Assembly (NCBI GenBank): GCA_034435275.1
Contig: DAOTXP010000084.1
Span: 23,762 to 87,761, forward strand
Length of the DNA: 64,000 nucleotides
From: JBFMCC01 sp034435275
GTDB lineage: Bacteria; Chloroflexota; Anaerolineae; Anaerolineales; Villigracilaceae
Direction of reading: 5' to 3'
The notes beneath the pieces were generated by a model that had not been told where the DNA came from, searched no databases, and saw only the letters and a list, made by a program, of their open reading frames with translations. This document shows positions 7,212 through 15,601 of this stretch, one piece after another. A program made the position numbers and the translations under genes. The number at the start of each line of letters is the position of its first letter. Positions within the stretch are counted from its first letter, which is position 1.

Positions 7212-8621
7212 ATGTCTCTGTCCGTTTCCAATGAGAGACGAGTCTACGATAACATCCTCGGCGCGGAGGGGGATACGCCGCTCGTGCGGCTGGGACGCGT
7301 CGCCCGCGACCTGCCCTGTCCGTTATATGCAAAACTGGAATTCATGAATCCCGGCGGCTCGATCAAGGACCGTGTGGGGCTGTATATTATCGAGCAGGCG
7401 GTGGCGCGCGGCGAACTCAAGCCCGGCGGGACGGTGGTGGAGGCTACGTCTGGCAACACGGGCGTTGGGCTGGCCATTGCGGCGGCGCTGAAAGGTTACA
7501 AGACTATCTTCGTCATGCCCGATAAGATGAGCAATGAGAAAATCATGCTCCTGCGCGCGTACGGTGCGAAGGTGGTCATTACACCGACGGCTGTTCCTCC
7601 CGAAGATCCGCGCTCGTATTACGAAGTCGCCAAACGATTCGCGCGCGAAATTCCGAATGCCATCCTTGCCAATCAATACCATAATCCCGATAACCCGAAA
7701 ACGCACGAGATGACGACCGGGCCCGAGTTGTGGGAGCAGACCGAAGGCCGCGTGACCGACGTGGTCATCGGCATGGGAACGGGTGGGACGATTTCAGGCG
7801 TTGGGCGTTTTCTCAAATCGAAGAATCCCAAAATCCAGATCGTGGGTGTGGATATCGAAGGCTCGCTTTTATACGACACGTGGAGGAACAAGGGGCGTAT
7901 TCCCGAGGGCGCGTTTCCGAAGACGTATAAGGTCGAGGGCATCGGCGAGGACTTCCTGCCCTCGGCCACCGATCTGACGGTGGTGGATAACATTGTGCGC
8001 GTGGGCGACCGCGAGAGTTTCCTCGCGGCGCGGGCGCTGACGCGCCAGGAGGGCATCTTCGCGGGCGGCTCGTCCGGCTCGGCGCTGGCGGGCGCGCTGA
8101 AATATTGCCGCAACCTGTCCCCCGACCGCATTGCGGTGGTCATCTTCCCCGATTCGGGCTCGCGCTATCTTTCCAAATTTTACGATGACAAGTGGATGCG
8201 CGAGAACGGCTTCATGCAGACCGAGTTCGGCGAGATGACGCTGGCCGACCTGCTGCTCGCGAAGCCGAACAAGGTTTTGTATACCGCCGCGCTGGGCGAC
8301 CCGATGCGCAAGGTGATGGCCTTGATGCGCCAGCACGCCATTTCGCAGGTGCCTGTGGTCGGCGCGGATGGGATGCTCGCGGGCCTGCTTGATGAGGTGG
8401 ATATGCTCAACCACATGCTCGATCATCACGATCACAGCCACGACGAGGCAATTGATTCGCTGGTCCAGAATGCGCGCGCGGTCTATCCGCCCGATACGAC
8501 GCTGGACGAGGCGATGTCGTCGCTCACGGATGGGTACGCGGTGATTGTCGTCGAGGATGGAAAACCAACAGGCATCCTGACTAAGATTGATGTGCTGGAT
8601 TATGTGGCGGGGAAGATATAG
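7212..8621 (+). CDS. PLP-dependent cystathionine beta-synthase / cysteine synthase with two CBS domains
   Basis: A 469-residue fold-type II PLP enzyme. MNPGGSIKDRVGLYI holds the PLP lysine, EATSGNTGVGLAIAAALKG the substrate loop, and GMGTGGTISGVGRFL the phosphate loop. A CBS-domain pair fills roughly residues 345-465 (VMALMRQHAISQVPVVG and ALITDGYAV-type segments) and may sense adenosyl ligands. The architecture is that of bacterial cystathionine beta-synthases, which join serine or an activated serine with homocysteine or sulfide. With cysM nearby, a transsulfuration or second cysteine-synthesis role is plausible; sequence alone does not separate these. ATG 7212 follows AAGGAG at proper distance. 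Confidence 0.85.
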   Translation: MSLSVSNERRVYDNILGAEGDTPLVRLGRVARDLPCPLYAKLEFMNPGGSIKDRVGLYIIEQAVARGELKPGGTVVEATSGNTGVGLAIAAALKGYKTIFVMPDKMSNEKIMLLRAYGAKVVITPTAVPPEDPRSYYEVAKRFAREIPNAILANQYHNPDNPKTHEMTTGPELWEQTEGRVTDVVIGMGTGGTISGVGRFLKSKNPKIQIVGVDIEGSLLYDTWRNKGRIPEGAFPKTYKVEGIGEDFLPSATDLTVVDNIVRVGDRESFLAARALTRQEGIFAGGSSGSALAGALKYCRNLSPDRIAVVIFPDSGSRYLSKFYDDKWMRENGFMQTEFGEMTLADLLLAKPNKVLYTAALGDPMRKVMALMRQHAISQVPVVGADGMLAGLLDEVDMLNHMLDHHDHSHDEAIDSLVQNARAVYPPDTTLDEAMSSLTDGYAVIVVEDGKPTGILTKIDVLDYVAGKI

Positions 8622-8640
8622 TTAAACGGGATGGTTTTTT

Positions 8641-8722
8641 TGAACCGCGAAGAATCAAAGGCCGCGAAGGGAAATCAACTTCACGAAGCGGGAAACGACT
8701 TCGCGCGCTTCCCTTCTTCGGG
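8641..8722. repeat. Dispersed repeat, family B (CCGCGAAG), copy 1
   Basis: Contains AACCGCGAAGAA and GCCGCGAAGGGAA, followed by an inverted TTCCCTTC. A similar arrangement lies at 57988-58064. It sits between convergent genes and may also end transcription. Confidence 0.55.
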
Positions 8723-8723
8723 G

Positions 8724-9287
8724 TTATGTCGCACTTTTAAACCAGAACCACGACGAGGCCCGCCCGCGTGCGTCGAGGCTGTCCTCGCGGCGCTGGAGGT
8801 GGAATTGCCTCGCCAGTTCTGCGATGTCGTCTTCGGTCAGGCCGAAGGTGGGGGAGGTCTCGTCGGCGCGGCGGGCGTAGAGCATCCACGTGCCGCGCGG
8901 GGCGAGCAGTCGGCTGACGGATTTGAGGTACGCAGGCCACAGGTCGCGCGAGAGACCGTGGAAACAGCCCATGTCGAGGATCAGGTCGAAAAGCCCGTCC
9001 ACGCCGCTTAAGCGCGTAACATCCCCGACGATCAAATTGACATTGACCTTCGCCTGTTTCGCTTTTCGCCGCGCGAGGTGAATGGCGCGCGGGACGAAAT
9101 CCACGCCCGTTACCTGCCAGCCGCTCAGGGCCAGCGTGATGACGTTCGTACCCGTGCCGCATCCCAGGTCGAGGGCGCGGCCGGGGGGATTGTCATCCAT
9201 GAATTCGATCAGTTCGGGCGGGGATATGCCGCTGTCCCAGGGGGGACGGCGAAAATACCACAGGTTGAAGACGATGCGACGCAGCAT
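8724..9287 (-). CDS. Class I SAM-dependent methyltransferase
   Basis: A 187-residue protein with the Rossmann-type motif I ALDLGCGTGTNVITLALSG (about residue 38), motif II VTGVDFVPRAIHLAR, the acidic loop LIVGDVTRL, and DLILDMGCFHGLSR as motif IV. A similar arrangement is seen in small-molecule methyltransferases related to thiopurine/tellurite and Ubi-type enzymes. The substrate cannot be told. It lies just downstream (nine bases) of the thioredoxin-like gene on the same strand, so both may be one transcript. The N-terminal RRPPWDSGISPPELIEFM is typical of this small group. Confidence 0.85.
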   Translation of the reverse strand: MLRRIVFNLWYFRRPPWDSGISPPELIEFMDDNPPGRALDLGCGTGTNVITLALSGWQVTGVDFVPRAIHLARRKAKQAKVNVNLIVGDVTRLSGVDGLFDLILDMGCFHGLSRDLWPAYLKSVSRLLAPRGTWMLYARRADETSPTFGLTEDDIAELARQFHLQRREDSLDARGRASSWFWFKSAT

Positions 9288-9296
9288 GCGCGGGGA

Positions 9297-9785
9297 TTAC
9301 TGCGGGACCGACTCGCGAAATTGTTCGAGGTTCAGTTCGCCCACCGAACGCCATAATTCATTGCCCTGCGCGTCGAAAAAGATGAACGTGGGCGTGAATT
9401 CGAAACCGTAGACCGGGGCGAGTTCCCTGCCCACCGACTCCTGGATGTTCAGGCGGATGAACAGGACGCGCTGGCCGTACTCCGCTTCCAATTCGTCCAC
9501 GATGGGTTTCAGGCGCGTACAGCCGATACAGTAAGGCGATTGGAATTCGAGCAGGACGGGCTTGCCGTCCCCGATCATCTCCTGCACCATTTTCGCGTCG
9601 TCCATGAGAGGAGTCTGCCGCGGGCGCAGGATGATCCACGCCACGACCAGCCCGGCGACTAGGACGCCCAGCGCGGCGTACTCCCTCCAGGTCGGTTTGC
9701 GGCCCGTGAACATGACCAGCGCCACCAGCAAAACCAGTGTGGCGGCGATGATGATGACGGAATATTGATTGAACAGGCTGTCCAT
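9297..9785 (-). CDS. Membrane-anchored thioredoxin-like protein
   Basis: A 162-residue protein. Two hydrophobic segments lie near the N-terminus (about residues 8-25 and 35-52), separated by a short polar loop. A thioredoxin fold follows, with active site YCIGCTRLKPIVDELE (CxGC) and the cis-Pro region FEFTPTFIFFDAQGNE. It probably keeps redox pairs or helps disulfide or haem chemistry outside the membrane. The gene is divergent from the EF-G-2 gene and followed closely by the methyltransferase. The exact partner is unknown. Confidence 0.85.
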   Translation of the reverse strand: MDSLFNQYSVIIIAATLVLLVALVMFTGRKPTWREYAALGVLVAGLVVAWIILRPRQTPLMDDAKMVQEMIGDGKPVLLEFQSPYCIGCTRLKPIVDELEAEYGQRVLFIRLNIQESVGRELAPVYGFEFTPTFIFFDAQGNELWRSVGELNLEQFRESVPQ

Positions 9786-9827
9786 GAATTCCCTCAGAGG
9801 TAATCAAGGTGTGTGACGTTCCACACT

Positions 9828-9856
9828 TTGACAACCGGCTGGAGTTCCACTAAAAT
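9828..9856 (+). promoter_or_regulatory. Promoter of the EF-G-2 gene
   Basis: TTGACA (9828-9833), 17-base spacer, TAAAAT (9851-9856): a near-perfect sigma-70 promoter, 40 bases before the ATG at 9897. Confidence 0.85.
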
Positions 9857-9896
9857 CGGGGAGTTCTCATCTCAGACTTTGGGAAAGGCTTTTCTC

Positions 9897-11978
9897 ATGA
9901 AAGAGTATACCACCGAGTTTATTCGCAACGTCGCCTTGGTCTCTCATGGGTCTGCGGGCAAGACCATGATGGCCGAGGCGTTTTTGCATTTTACGGGGGC
10001 AACCACCCGCCTTGGCAAGGTCGAGGACGGCACGACCATCTCGGATTACGATGAAGAAGAAATACGCCGAAAACTTTCGCTGTACACCAGCGTCCTTCCC
10101 ATCGAATATCGCGACCACAAGATCAACGTGCTGGATGCGCCCGGTTACACCGACTTTGTCGGCGAAATGGTCTCCGCGTTGAGCGTGGCCGATGGTGCCA
10201 TCGTCCTGGTGGATGCGGTGGCGGGTGTGGAGGTGGGCACCGAACTCGCCTGGCGCTATGCTTCGGACTTTCACCTGCCGCGCTTCGTCGTCATCAACCG
10301 CATGGACCGGGAAAACGCCTCGTTCGAGAAGGCTTATGCTTCGGCCGAGGAATTCGCCCACGCGCAGGGCGCGCGTCTCATCAAAGTGCAGCTTCCCATC
10401 GGCGAGAAACACGATTTCAAAGGCGTGATTGACCTGATTGCCATGAAGGCCTATATGGGGGATGGCAAGACCGCGTCCGACATTCCTGCGGATATGAAAG
10501 AGGCCGCGGACCAGGCTCATTTCGCGTTGATCGAGGCCGCGGCGGAAGGGGAAGACACTCTGCTCGAGAAATACCTCGAAGCCGGTTCCCTCTCGGACGA
10601 GGAAATCGTACGCGGCTTAAAGGATGTGGTCCACTCCGGGGCCTTTTTCCCGGTCTTCGTCGCCGCGGGCGGACACGAAATCGGCATTGGCCCGCTGCTG
10701 AACGACATCATTGACCTGATGCCCTCCCCGGCGGGTCGTCCTGCCAAGGTTGCCAAAGGCGCGAACGGCGACGAGAACGTGACCGCCGCGGATAGCGGCC
10801 CCCTGGCGGCTTATGTCTGGAAGACCACCGCCGATCCGTTCGTGGGCAAGATGACATATTTCCGCGTCTACTCCGGTTCGATCCAGGCCGATGCGCGCGT
10901 CTGGAATCAGAATAAGGGCGGCGAGGAACGCATGGCCGGCCTGCACGTCCAGCGCGGCAAGGAGCAGATCCCTGTCAAGGCGATTCATGCGGGCGACATT
11001 GGATCGGTCTCGAAATTGTCCGTCACCGCTACCGGTGATACCTTCTGCGACAAAGGGCATCCGCTGACCCTGCCCACGCCTACCTTCCCGGCCGCGCTGT
11101 ATCAGGTTGCCATCCAGCCCAAAACGCAGGCGGACGCGGCCAAGATCTCGCCCACACTGACTCGCCTCTGTGAAGAGGATATGACCCTTTCCTGGCACAA
11201 CGAGAAATCCACCGGCCAGACCATCTTGCAGGGCATGGGCGATCAGCACATTGATGTTGCCATTCATCGCGCGCAGACAAAGTTCCAGGTAGGGTTGACC
11301 ACCCTCGAGCCGAAGGTCCCGTACCGGGAGGGGATTACCCGCAAGGGGTCCGCGATGTACCGCCACAAGAAACAGACCGGCGGCGCGGGCCAGTTTGGGG
11401 AGGTCCATTTGCGCATAGAGCCTCTCCCCAATGAGGATTTTGAGTTTACCGATGAACTGGTCGGTATGAATCTTTCGCGTTCCTATCTGGCGCCAATCGA
11501 GAAAGGCATCCGCGCCACGATGGAACACGGTGCGTTCGCGGGGTATCCGATGAGCAACGTCAAGGTCATTGTGTTCGACGGCAAGGAACATCCAGTAGAC
11601 TCCAAGCCGGTCGCGTTCGAAATCGCGGGCCGCGAGGCTTTCAAGCTTGCGGTCGCGGAAGCGGGACCGGTGCTGTTCGAGCCCATCATGAATGTGCGCA
11701 TCACGGTGCCTGACGCGCATATGGGCGACGTAATGAGCGATTTGAACACACGCCGCGGCCGTGTGCAGGGAACGGAGTCCGAGCGCGGCAACACAGTGGT
11801 CGTCGCGCATGTGCCCCTGGCGGAGATGCTGCGTTACGTGACGCAGATCCGCTCGTTGACCGGCGGACGCGGTTACTTCACGATGGAGTTCGACCATTAC
11901 GAGATCGTCCCCCAGCATCTAGCGGCGGGCATCGTCGAAGCCCACAAGAAAGAGATGGAAGGAAAGAAGGAAGAGTAG
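9897..11978 (+). CDS. EF-G-2 type translational GTPase (elongation factor G-like)
   Basis: A 693-residue five-domain EF-G-like protein. The G domain starts with SHGSAGKTMM, so Ser16 replaces the first Gly of the P-loop. Switch I reads RRKLSLYTS instead of the canonical ERGITI, and switch II is DAPGYTDF with Tyr84 where EF-G has the catalytic His. These traits match Thermus EF-G-2 (paralogue of unclear role) rather than ribosomal translocase FusA. Domain IV (KKQTGGAGQFGEVHLRIEPL) and the C-terminal LTGGRGYFTMEFDHYE are conserved. The open frame extends 28 codons upstream across the promoter, so ATG 9897 behind GGGAAAGG was chosen. It probably binds ribosomes, with altered GTP hydrolysis. Confidence 0.9.
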   Translation: MKEYTTEFIRNVALVSHGSAGKTMMAEAFLHFTGATTRLGKVEDGTTISDYDEEEIRRKLSLYTSVLPIEYRDHKINVLDAPGYTDFVGEMVSALSVADGAIVLVDAVAGVEVGTELAWRYASDFHLPRFVVINRMDRENASFEKAYASAEEFAHAQGARLIKVQLPIGEKHDFKGVIDLIAMKAYMGDGKTASDIPADMKEAADQAHFALIEAAAEGEDTLLEKYLEAGSLSDEEIVRGLKDVVHSGAFFPVFVAAGGHEIGIGPLLNDIIDLMPSPAGRPAKVAKGANGDENVTAADSGPLAAYVWKTTADPFVGKMTYFRVYSGSIQADARVWNQNKGGEERMAGLHVQRGKEQIPVKAIHAGDIGSVSKLSVTATGDTFCDKGHPLTLPTPTFPAALYQVAIQPKTQADAAKISPTLTRLCEEDMTLSWHNEKSTGQTILQGMGDQHIDVAIHRAQTKFQVGLTTLEPKVPYREGITRKGSAMYRHKKQTGGAGQFGEVHLRIEPLPNEDFEFTDELVGMNLSRSYLAPIEKGIRATMEHGAFAGYPMSNVKVIVFDGKEHPVDSKPVAFEIAGREAFKLAVAEAGPVLFEPIMNVRITVPDAHMGDVMSDLNTRRGRVQGTESERGNTVVVAHVPLAEMLRYVTQIRSLTGGRGYFTMEFDHYEIVPQHLAAGIVEAHKKEMEGKKEE

Positions 11979-11994
11979 GTTTCCCGGCATTGCA

Positions 11995-12027
11995 GACCGC
12001 CGCATTTGAGGCGGCGGTCGTTTTTTA
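11995..12027. terminator. Terminator between convergent EF-G-2 and SNase-like genes
   Basis: GACCGCCGC (11995-12003) pairs with GCGGCGGTC (12011-12019), followed by GTTTTTT. Confidence 0.9.
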
Positions 12028-12034
12028 TCCAGGG

Positions 12035-12883
12035 CTATCCTTTTGGCGAGAATAAAATATCTTCGACGGGCGTAGCCAATCCCATGCGGCGACCCGAGAC
12101 ATCGAAAGTCATTAGTTCGGCCAGGGAGCGCGGAGTGGAATCCTCCCAGAGTTGGAGGTTGTCCTTTTGGCGCGCCATATAGGCGGGGAGCAGTTCGAAG
12201 TCACCGTAATTGTCGAAAAATTCAACCAGGCGGCGGAACAGCTTGGGCATGACCAGATAGTCGTCTTGCAGTGTGCGCATGTCCCAGATCGTCAGGTCTC
12301 TGGTCCGGTCGATTGCCCAGAGGCCGCGGGCCGCGTTGTGTGCCGTCGCGACCGCTTTGCGAATCTTGGCGGCGACTCGCCTGTCTGTGGTTGTGTAAAA
12401 GGTAGGGTATACCAGGCCGTCGCGCGCCAATTTGTAATTGACCGATTTTTCGAGAGGAATTTTATCCGCTGTGAGCAGGGCTCCATCTGTGAGCTTGGCC
12501 GAGGCGGGGAAAATAAACGAGATAGGGCGGTCATAGCGGTCAACGCCGGAGGTGATGATGTAACCCGGTTTGGCGTCGTCGGCATCCACGATGGTGGTCA
12601 CGCTCAGGCTGTAATGGACGTCGGTGATCCCCAGCAGTTTCAGCATTTGTTCCAAAGCGGCGATGGCGAAGGGGCGCGGCTGGTGATAACCATTGTAATG
12701 TGTTTCGAGAGCGTCAATGGCTTCAATGCGGAGCTGCTTCTTCGCCGCCTTCTTCTTGGCCGCAGAGGTGAATGTGAACGAATCCCACGCCGCGGGGTTT
12801 TCTGCCATAAAGCGGATCGAGTCCCCGTCGGGCTGGTAACTCTTCACATGGAACGTGCCCTTGATGACTTTAAACTGTTGCAT
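12035..12883 (-). CDS. Staphylococcal-nuclease-like protein
   Basis: A 282-residue protein whose first half resembles an extended SNase (thermonuclease) fold: GTFHVKSYQPDGDSIRF, LRIEAIDALETHY, then a long insert and GYIITSGVDRYDRPISFIFP. These follow the nuclease pattern in which a Gly-Asp-Ser/Thr loop and an Arg/Asp core bind calcium and phosphate. The C-terminal half (ARGLWAIDRTRDL, DDYLVMPKLFRRLVEF) recurs in actinobacterial and chloroflexal relatives annotated as nucleases. There is no signal peptide, so it is probably cytoplasmic. Start ATG 12883 has an AGGAGGCCGAC ribosome site; the longer open frame upstream runs through the alr promoter. Catalytic activity is not certain. Confidence 0.65.
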   Translation of the reverse strand: MQQFKVIKGTFHVKSYQPDGDSIRFMAENPAAWDSFTFTSAAKKKAAKKQLRIEAIDALETHYNGYHQPRPFAIAALEQMLKLLGITDVHYSLSVTTIVDADDAKPGYIITSGVDRYDRPISFIFPASAKLTDGALLTADKIPLEKSVNYKLARDGLVYPTFYTTTDRRVAAKIRKAVATAHNAARGLWAIDRTRDLTIWDMRTLQDDYLVMPKLFRRLVEFFDNYGDFELLPAYMARQKDNLQLWEDSTPRSLAELMTFDVSGRRMGLATPVEDILFSPKG

Positions 12884-12964
12884 GTCGGCCTCCTGAATGG
12901 CCCCATTATAGAGGGTTCGGGGGATGCAGGCAACCGGCATTTCCCATTCCACCGGCGTTCTGGG

Positions 12965-12970
12965 TAAAAT
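12965..12970 (+). promoter_or_regulatory. -10 element of a leaderless alr transcript
   Basis: TAAAAT with six bases to the ATG at 12977, the same spacing as at miaA and at the gene starting 35239. Confidence 0.6.
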
Positions 12971-12976
12971 TGCACC

Positions 12977-14074
12977 ATGCGACCAACCTACCTGGAAGTC
13001 AACCTCTCCCGCCTCAGGCGGAATTTCGAAAACATCCGCGCCCATGTCGCGCCCGCGAAGGTCATGGCAGTGCTCAAGGCCAACGCCTACGGTCACGGCG
13101 TGGACGGCGTCGCGCCGTTCATCGCGCCCCTCGCGGATTACATTGGCGTAGCCACCGTCGAGGAGGGAATCCACCTGCGCAGGATCGGGATTGAGAAATC
13201 GATTCTCGTGATGGGCGGGACTCTGCCCGGGCAGTTGCCTGAATTTATCGCGCATAACCTGACCCTGGCCGCGTCATCTCTGGACCTGTTGCTGGCCGCC
13301 GAGCGGCTGGCCGAATCCACGCGGACGCGCCTGCGTGTCCACTTGAAAATTGACACCGGCATGGAACGTATCGGCATCCACGATTATGAGGCGGAGCCGT
13401 TTCTTCAGCAAGCGCTTGCGTGTAGCCATTTAGAAGTAGAGGGAATCTTTTCACACTTCGCCAACTCCGAACTGCCCGACCTCGTTCATGCAAAATTGCA
13501 ATTGGAAAGATTTAATGAGGTCTTGCGTTTCTATGAGCGGCACAGCCTGCCTCCGCCGCCGATTCGGCACATGGCGAACTCGGGCGCGGTTTTGCAGTTG
13601 AAGGAAAGCCACTTTGATATGGTCCGTCCGGGGATTATGTTTTACGGCGTCTATCCCGGCGCGGAGACGGCGCGCACGGTGGAAGTCAAACCCGCGCTTA
13701 CGTGGCGCTCGCAGGTGGTGTATTCCAAGATCACCCAACCGGGGCGGCCGGTCAGTTACGGGTCGCTGTGGCAGGCCGAGGTTCCGACGCGAATCGTGAC
13801 CGTCCCGTGCGGTTACGCCGACGGCTATTTCCGCCGCATGACGAATCACGCCCAGGTCCTCGTCAATGGAAAGAGATATCCGCAGGTCGGGCGCATTTGC
13901 ATGGATCAGTTCATGGTCAATTGCGGAGAGGACGAAGTGAGTGTGGGGGACGAGGTTGTTTTGCTGGGCAACGGCATCACGGCCGATGACCTGGGCGAGT
14001 GGGCGGGCACGAACAATTACGAGCCGTTGACAAATATCAGCGCGCGCGTGCCGCGCGTCTTTGTGAGCGAGTAG
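12977..14074 (+). CDS. alr: Alanine racemase
   Basis: Interconverts L- and D-alanine for peptidoglycan, cytoplasmic. The 365-residue PLP barrel has the lysine motif AVLKANAYGHG (Lys near residue 35), TLPGQLPEF, HLKIDTGMERIG, HMANSGAVLQL, VRPGIMFYGVYPG, and the C-terminal YADGYFRR and VGRICMDQFMVN (the latter with the second-domain catalytic region). Length is normal. It is probably translated from a leaderless mRNA. lspA starts 40 bases downstream and may be partly co-transcribed, though a TACAAT lies between them. Confidence 0.95.
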   Translation: MRPTYLEVNLSRLRRNFENIRAHVAPAKVMAVLKANAYGHGVDGVAPFIAPLADYIGVATVEEGIHLRRIGIEKSILVMGGTLPGQLPEFIAHNLTLAASSLDLLLAAERLAESTRTRLRVHLKIDTGMERIGIHDYEAEPFLQQALACSHLEVEGIFSHFANSELPDLVHAKLQLERFNEVLRFYERHSLPPPPIRHMANSGAVLQLKESHFDMVRPGIMFYGVYPGAETARTVEVKPALTWRSQVVYSKITQPGRPVSYGSLWQAEVPTRIVTVPCGYADGYFRRMTNHAQVLVNGKRYPQVGRICMDQFMVNCGEDEVSVGDEVVLLGNGITADDLGEWAGTNNYEPLTNISARVPRVFVSE

Positions 14075-14076
14075 GG

Positions 14077-14082
14077 TACAAT
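14077..14082 (+). promoter_or_regulatory. Possible -10 element upstream of lspA
   Basis: TACAAT just after the alr stop and 32 bases before the lspA start; -35 not clear. Confidence 0.35.
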
Positions 14083-14114
14083 GGGCGGGCATTTCGATTG
14101 GACGAGGTGAATCG

Positions 14115-14645
14115 TTGAAGCGAATTCGTGAGTATGGGATTCTATTTGGGGTGGCTGGCTTGATCGTCGCGCTCGATCAATGGACAAAATGGCTGGTGCG
14201 CACCCGTCTGCCTGAAGGTGGAACCTGGCTGCCCGAATGGCTGGACTGGCTCAGCCCCTACGCGCGTATCGTTCACTGGTATAACAGCGGTGCGGCTTTT
14301 GGCATGTTCCAGGGTGCCAGCGCGGTATTTGCCGTCCTGGCGTTCGTTGTGATCGCGGCCATTCTGTACTATTATCCGCGTGTGGAGCGGGGCGATTGGA
14401 CCTTGCGCCTGGCGATGGCGATGCAGCTGGCCGGCGCGCTCGGCAATCTGATTGACCGTCTTATGTTCAAAGGCATGGTCACCGATTTTATTTCGGTCGG
14501 CACTTTCCCTGTTTTCAATGTAGCGGACGCAAGCATAACGATTGGCGTGTTTGTCTTGTTGTTGGGCGCATGGCTCAATGAAAGAAAAGGACAAAAGGGA
14601 TCGGATGAGGGGGAGGCGCGGCCGTCGGCGGCGGGCAATCCGTGA
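14115..14645 (+). CDS. lspA: Lipoprotein signal peptidase LspA
   Basis: A 176-residue membrane aspartyl peptidase that removes signal peptides from diacylglyceryl-prolipoproteins. Four hydrophobic segments are visible. Conserved motifs: ALDQWTKW near the N-terminus, AFGMFQ, GALGNLIDR (first catalytic Asp region) and FNVADASI (second catalytic Asp). Translation begins with TTG 14115; GACGAGGTG serves as ribosome site. Its partner lgt is encoded at 29.6 kb in the same window. The C-terminus has an extra charged tail of about 20 residues. Confidence 0.95.
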   Translation: MKRIREYGILFGVAGLIVALDQWTKWLVRTRLPEGGTWLPEWLDWLSPYARIVHWYNSGAAFGMFQGASAVFAVLAFVVIAAILYYYPRVERGDWTLRLAMAMQLAGALGNLIDRLMFKGMVTDFISVGTFPVFNVADASITIGVFVLLLGAWLNERKGQKGSDEGEARPSAAGNP

Positions 14646-14668
14646 GTTGTAATCGTTGGCGGTGACGT

Positions 14669-15592
14669 GTGAGCGAACGACTCGAGGAGTTTCGATATAC
14701 GGGAAACGGTGCGGTGCGCCTGGATAAATTTTTGGTGGAACGCCTGCCTGAATTCTCACGGGCGCGTTTGCAGGGGTTGATCGCCGACGGCTTCGTGCTG
14801 GTGGACGGCGCGCCCGCCAAAAAGTCAGGGCAGATGATCGAAGCAGGAACGCGGGTGAGCGTACGTGTCCCGCCTTCCGCGCCGGGCGGGTTGGCCGGCG
14901 AACAAATTCCATTGGATATTGTTTTTGAAAACGATGATTTGCTGGTAATCAACAAGCCTGCGGGCATTGTGGTGCATCCCGCCGCGGGTCACGATTCGGG
15001 GACGCTGGTCAACGCGGTGCTGGGATACGATCCCGGCATGGAGGGCATCGGTGGCGAAGAACGCCCGGGCCTCGTCCATCGGCTCGACAAAGAAACCTCG
15101 GGCCTGATCGTGCTGGCGAAGAACGATTCCGCCCATCACTGGTTGCAGGATCAATTTCGCCTGAGAAAAGTGGAAAAGACCTACCTGGCGCTCGTGGATG
15201 GCGCGCCGCCCACGCCCGCGGGCCGCGTAGAGGCGCCCATTGGCCGCGATCCCAGTCATCGAAAGAAAATGTCCATTCTGCCGCCGGGCAAGGGGCGCGA
15301 GGCGGTCAGCGAGTACAAAACGCTGGAGAGATTCGCCAGACATACATTACTGGAATTCCATCCGTTGACCGGGCGGACCCACCAGATCAGACTGCATTGC
15401 GCGTTTTTAAGCTGTCCGATCACGGGGGATACGTTATATGGTCACCGGAAGAAATCGGTTGAGATCCACCGTCATTTTTTGCATGCATATCGGTTGAAAA
15501 TCACTTTGCCGAAAGAGAAGAGGCCGACTGTCTTCGAGGTTGGTTTGCCCCCTGAACTGGAGGCCGTTCTGTCCAATCTGCGTGAAAAGTAA
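14669..15592 (+). CDS. rluD: RluD-type rRNA pseudouridine synthase
   Basis: A 307-residue protein with an N-terminal S4 RNA-binding domain (VRLDKFLVERLPEFSRARLQ) and a catalytic domain with HRLDKETSGLIVLAK holding the catalytic Asp. The closing LTGRTHQIRLHCA is also family-typical. It isomerises uridines in 23S rRNA; RluD and RluB/C-like target differences cannot be settled here. Start GTG 14669 lies 23 bases after lspA, an arrangement (lspA-rluD) common in bacteria. The ribosome site (GGTGACGT) is weak. Confidence 0.9.
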   Translation: MSERLEEFRYTGNGAVRLDKFLVERLPEFSRARLQGLIADGFVLVDGAPAKKSGQMIEAGTRVSVRVPPSAPGGLAGEQIPLDIVFENDDLLVINKPAGIVVHPAAGHDSGTLVNAVLGYDPGMEGIGGEERPGLVHRLDKETSGLIVLAKNDSAHHWLQDQFRLRKVEKTYLALVDGAPPTPAGRVEAPIGRDPSHRKKMSILPPGKGREAVSEYKTLERFARHTLLEFHPLTGRTHQIRLHCAFLSCPITGDTLYGHRKKSVEIHRHFLHAYRLKITLPKEKRPTVFEVGLPPELEAVLSNLREK

Positions 15593-15601
15593 GGAGAGAT
15601 C

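Noticed and set aside
12884..13255. N-terminal extension of the SNase-like gene
   Set aside because: It runs antisense through the alr promoter and gene start, while ATG 12883 has a strong ribosome site.
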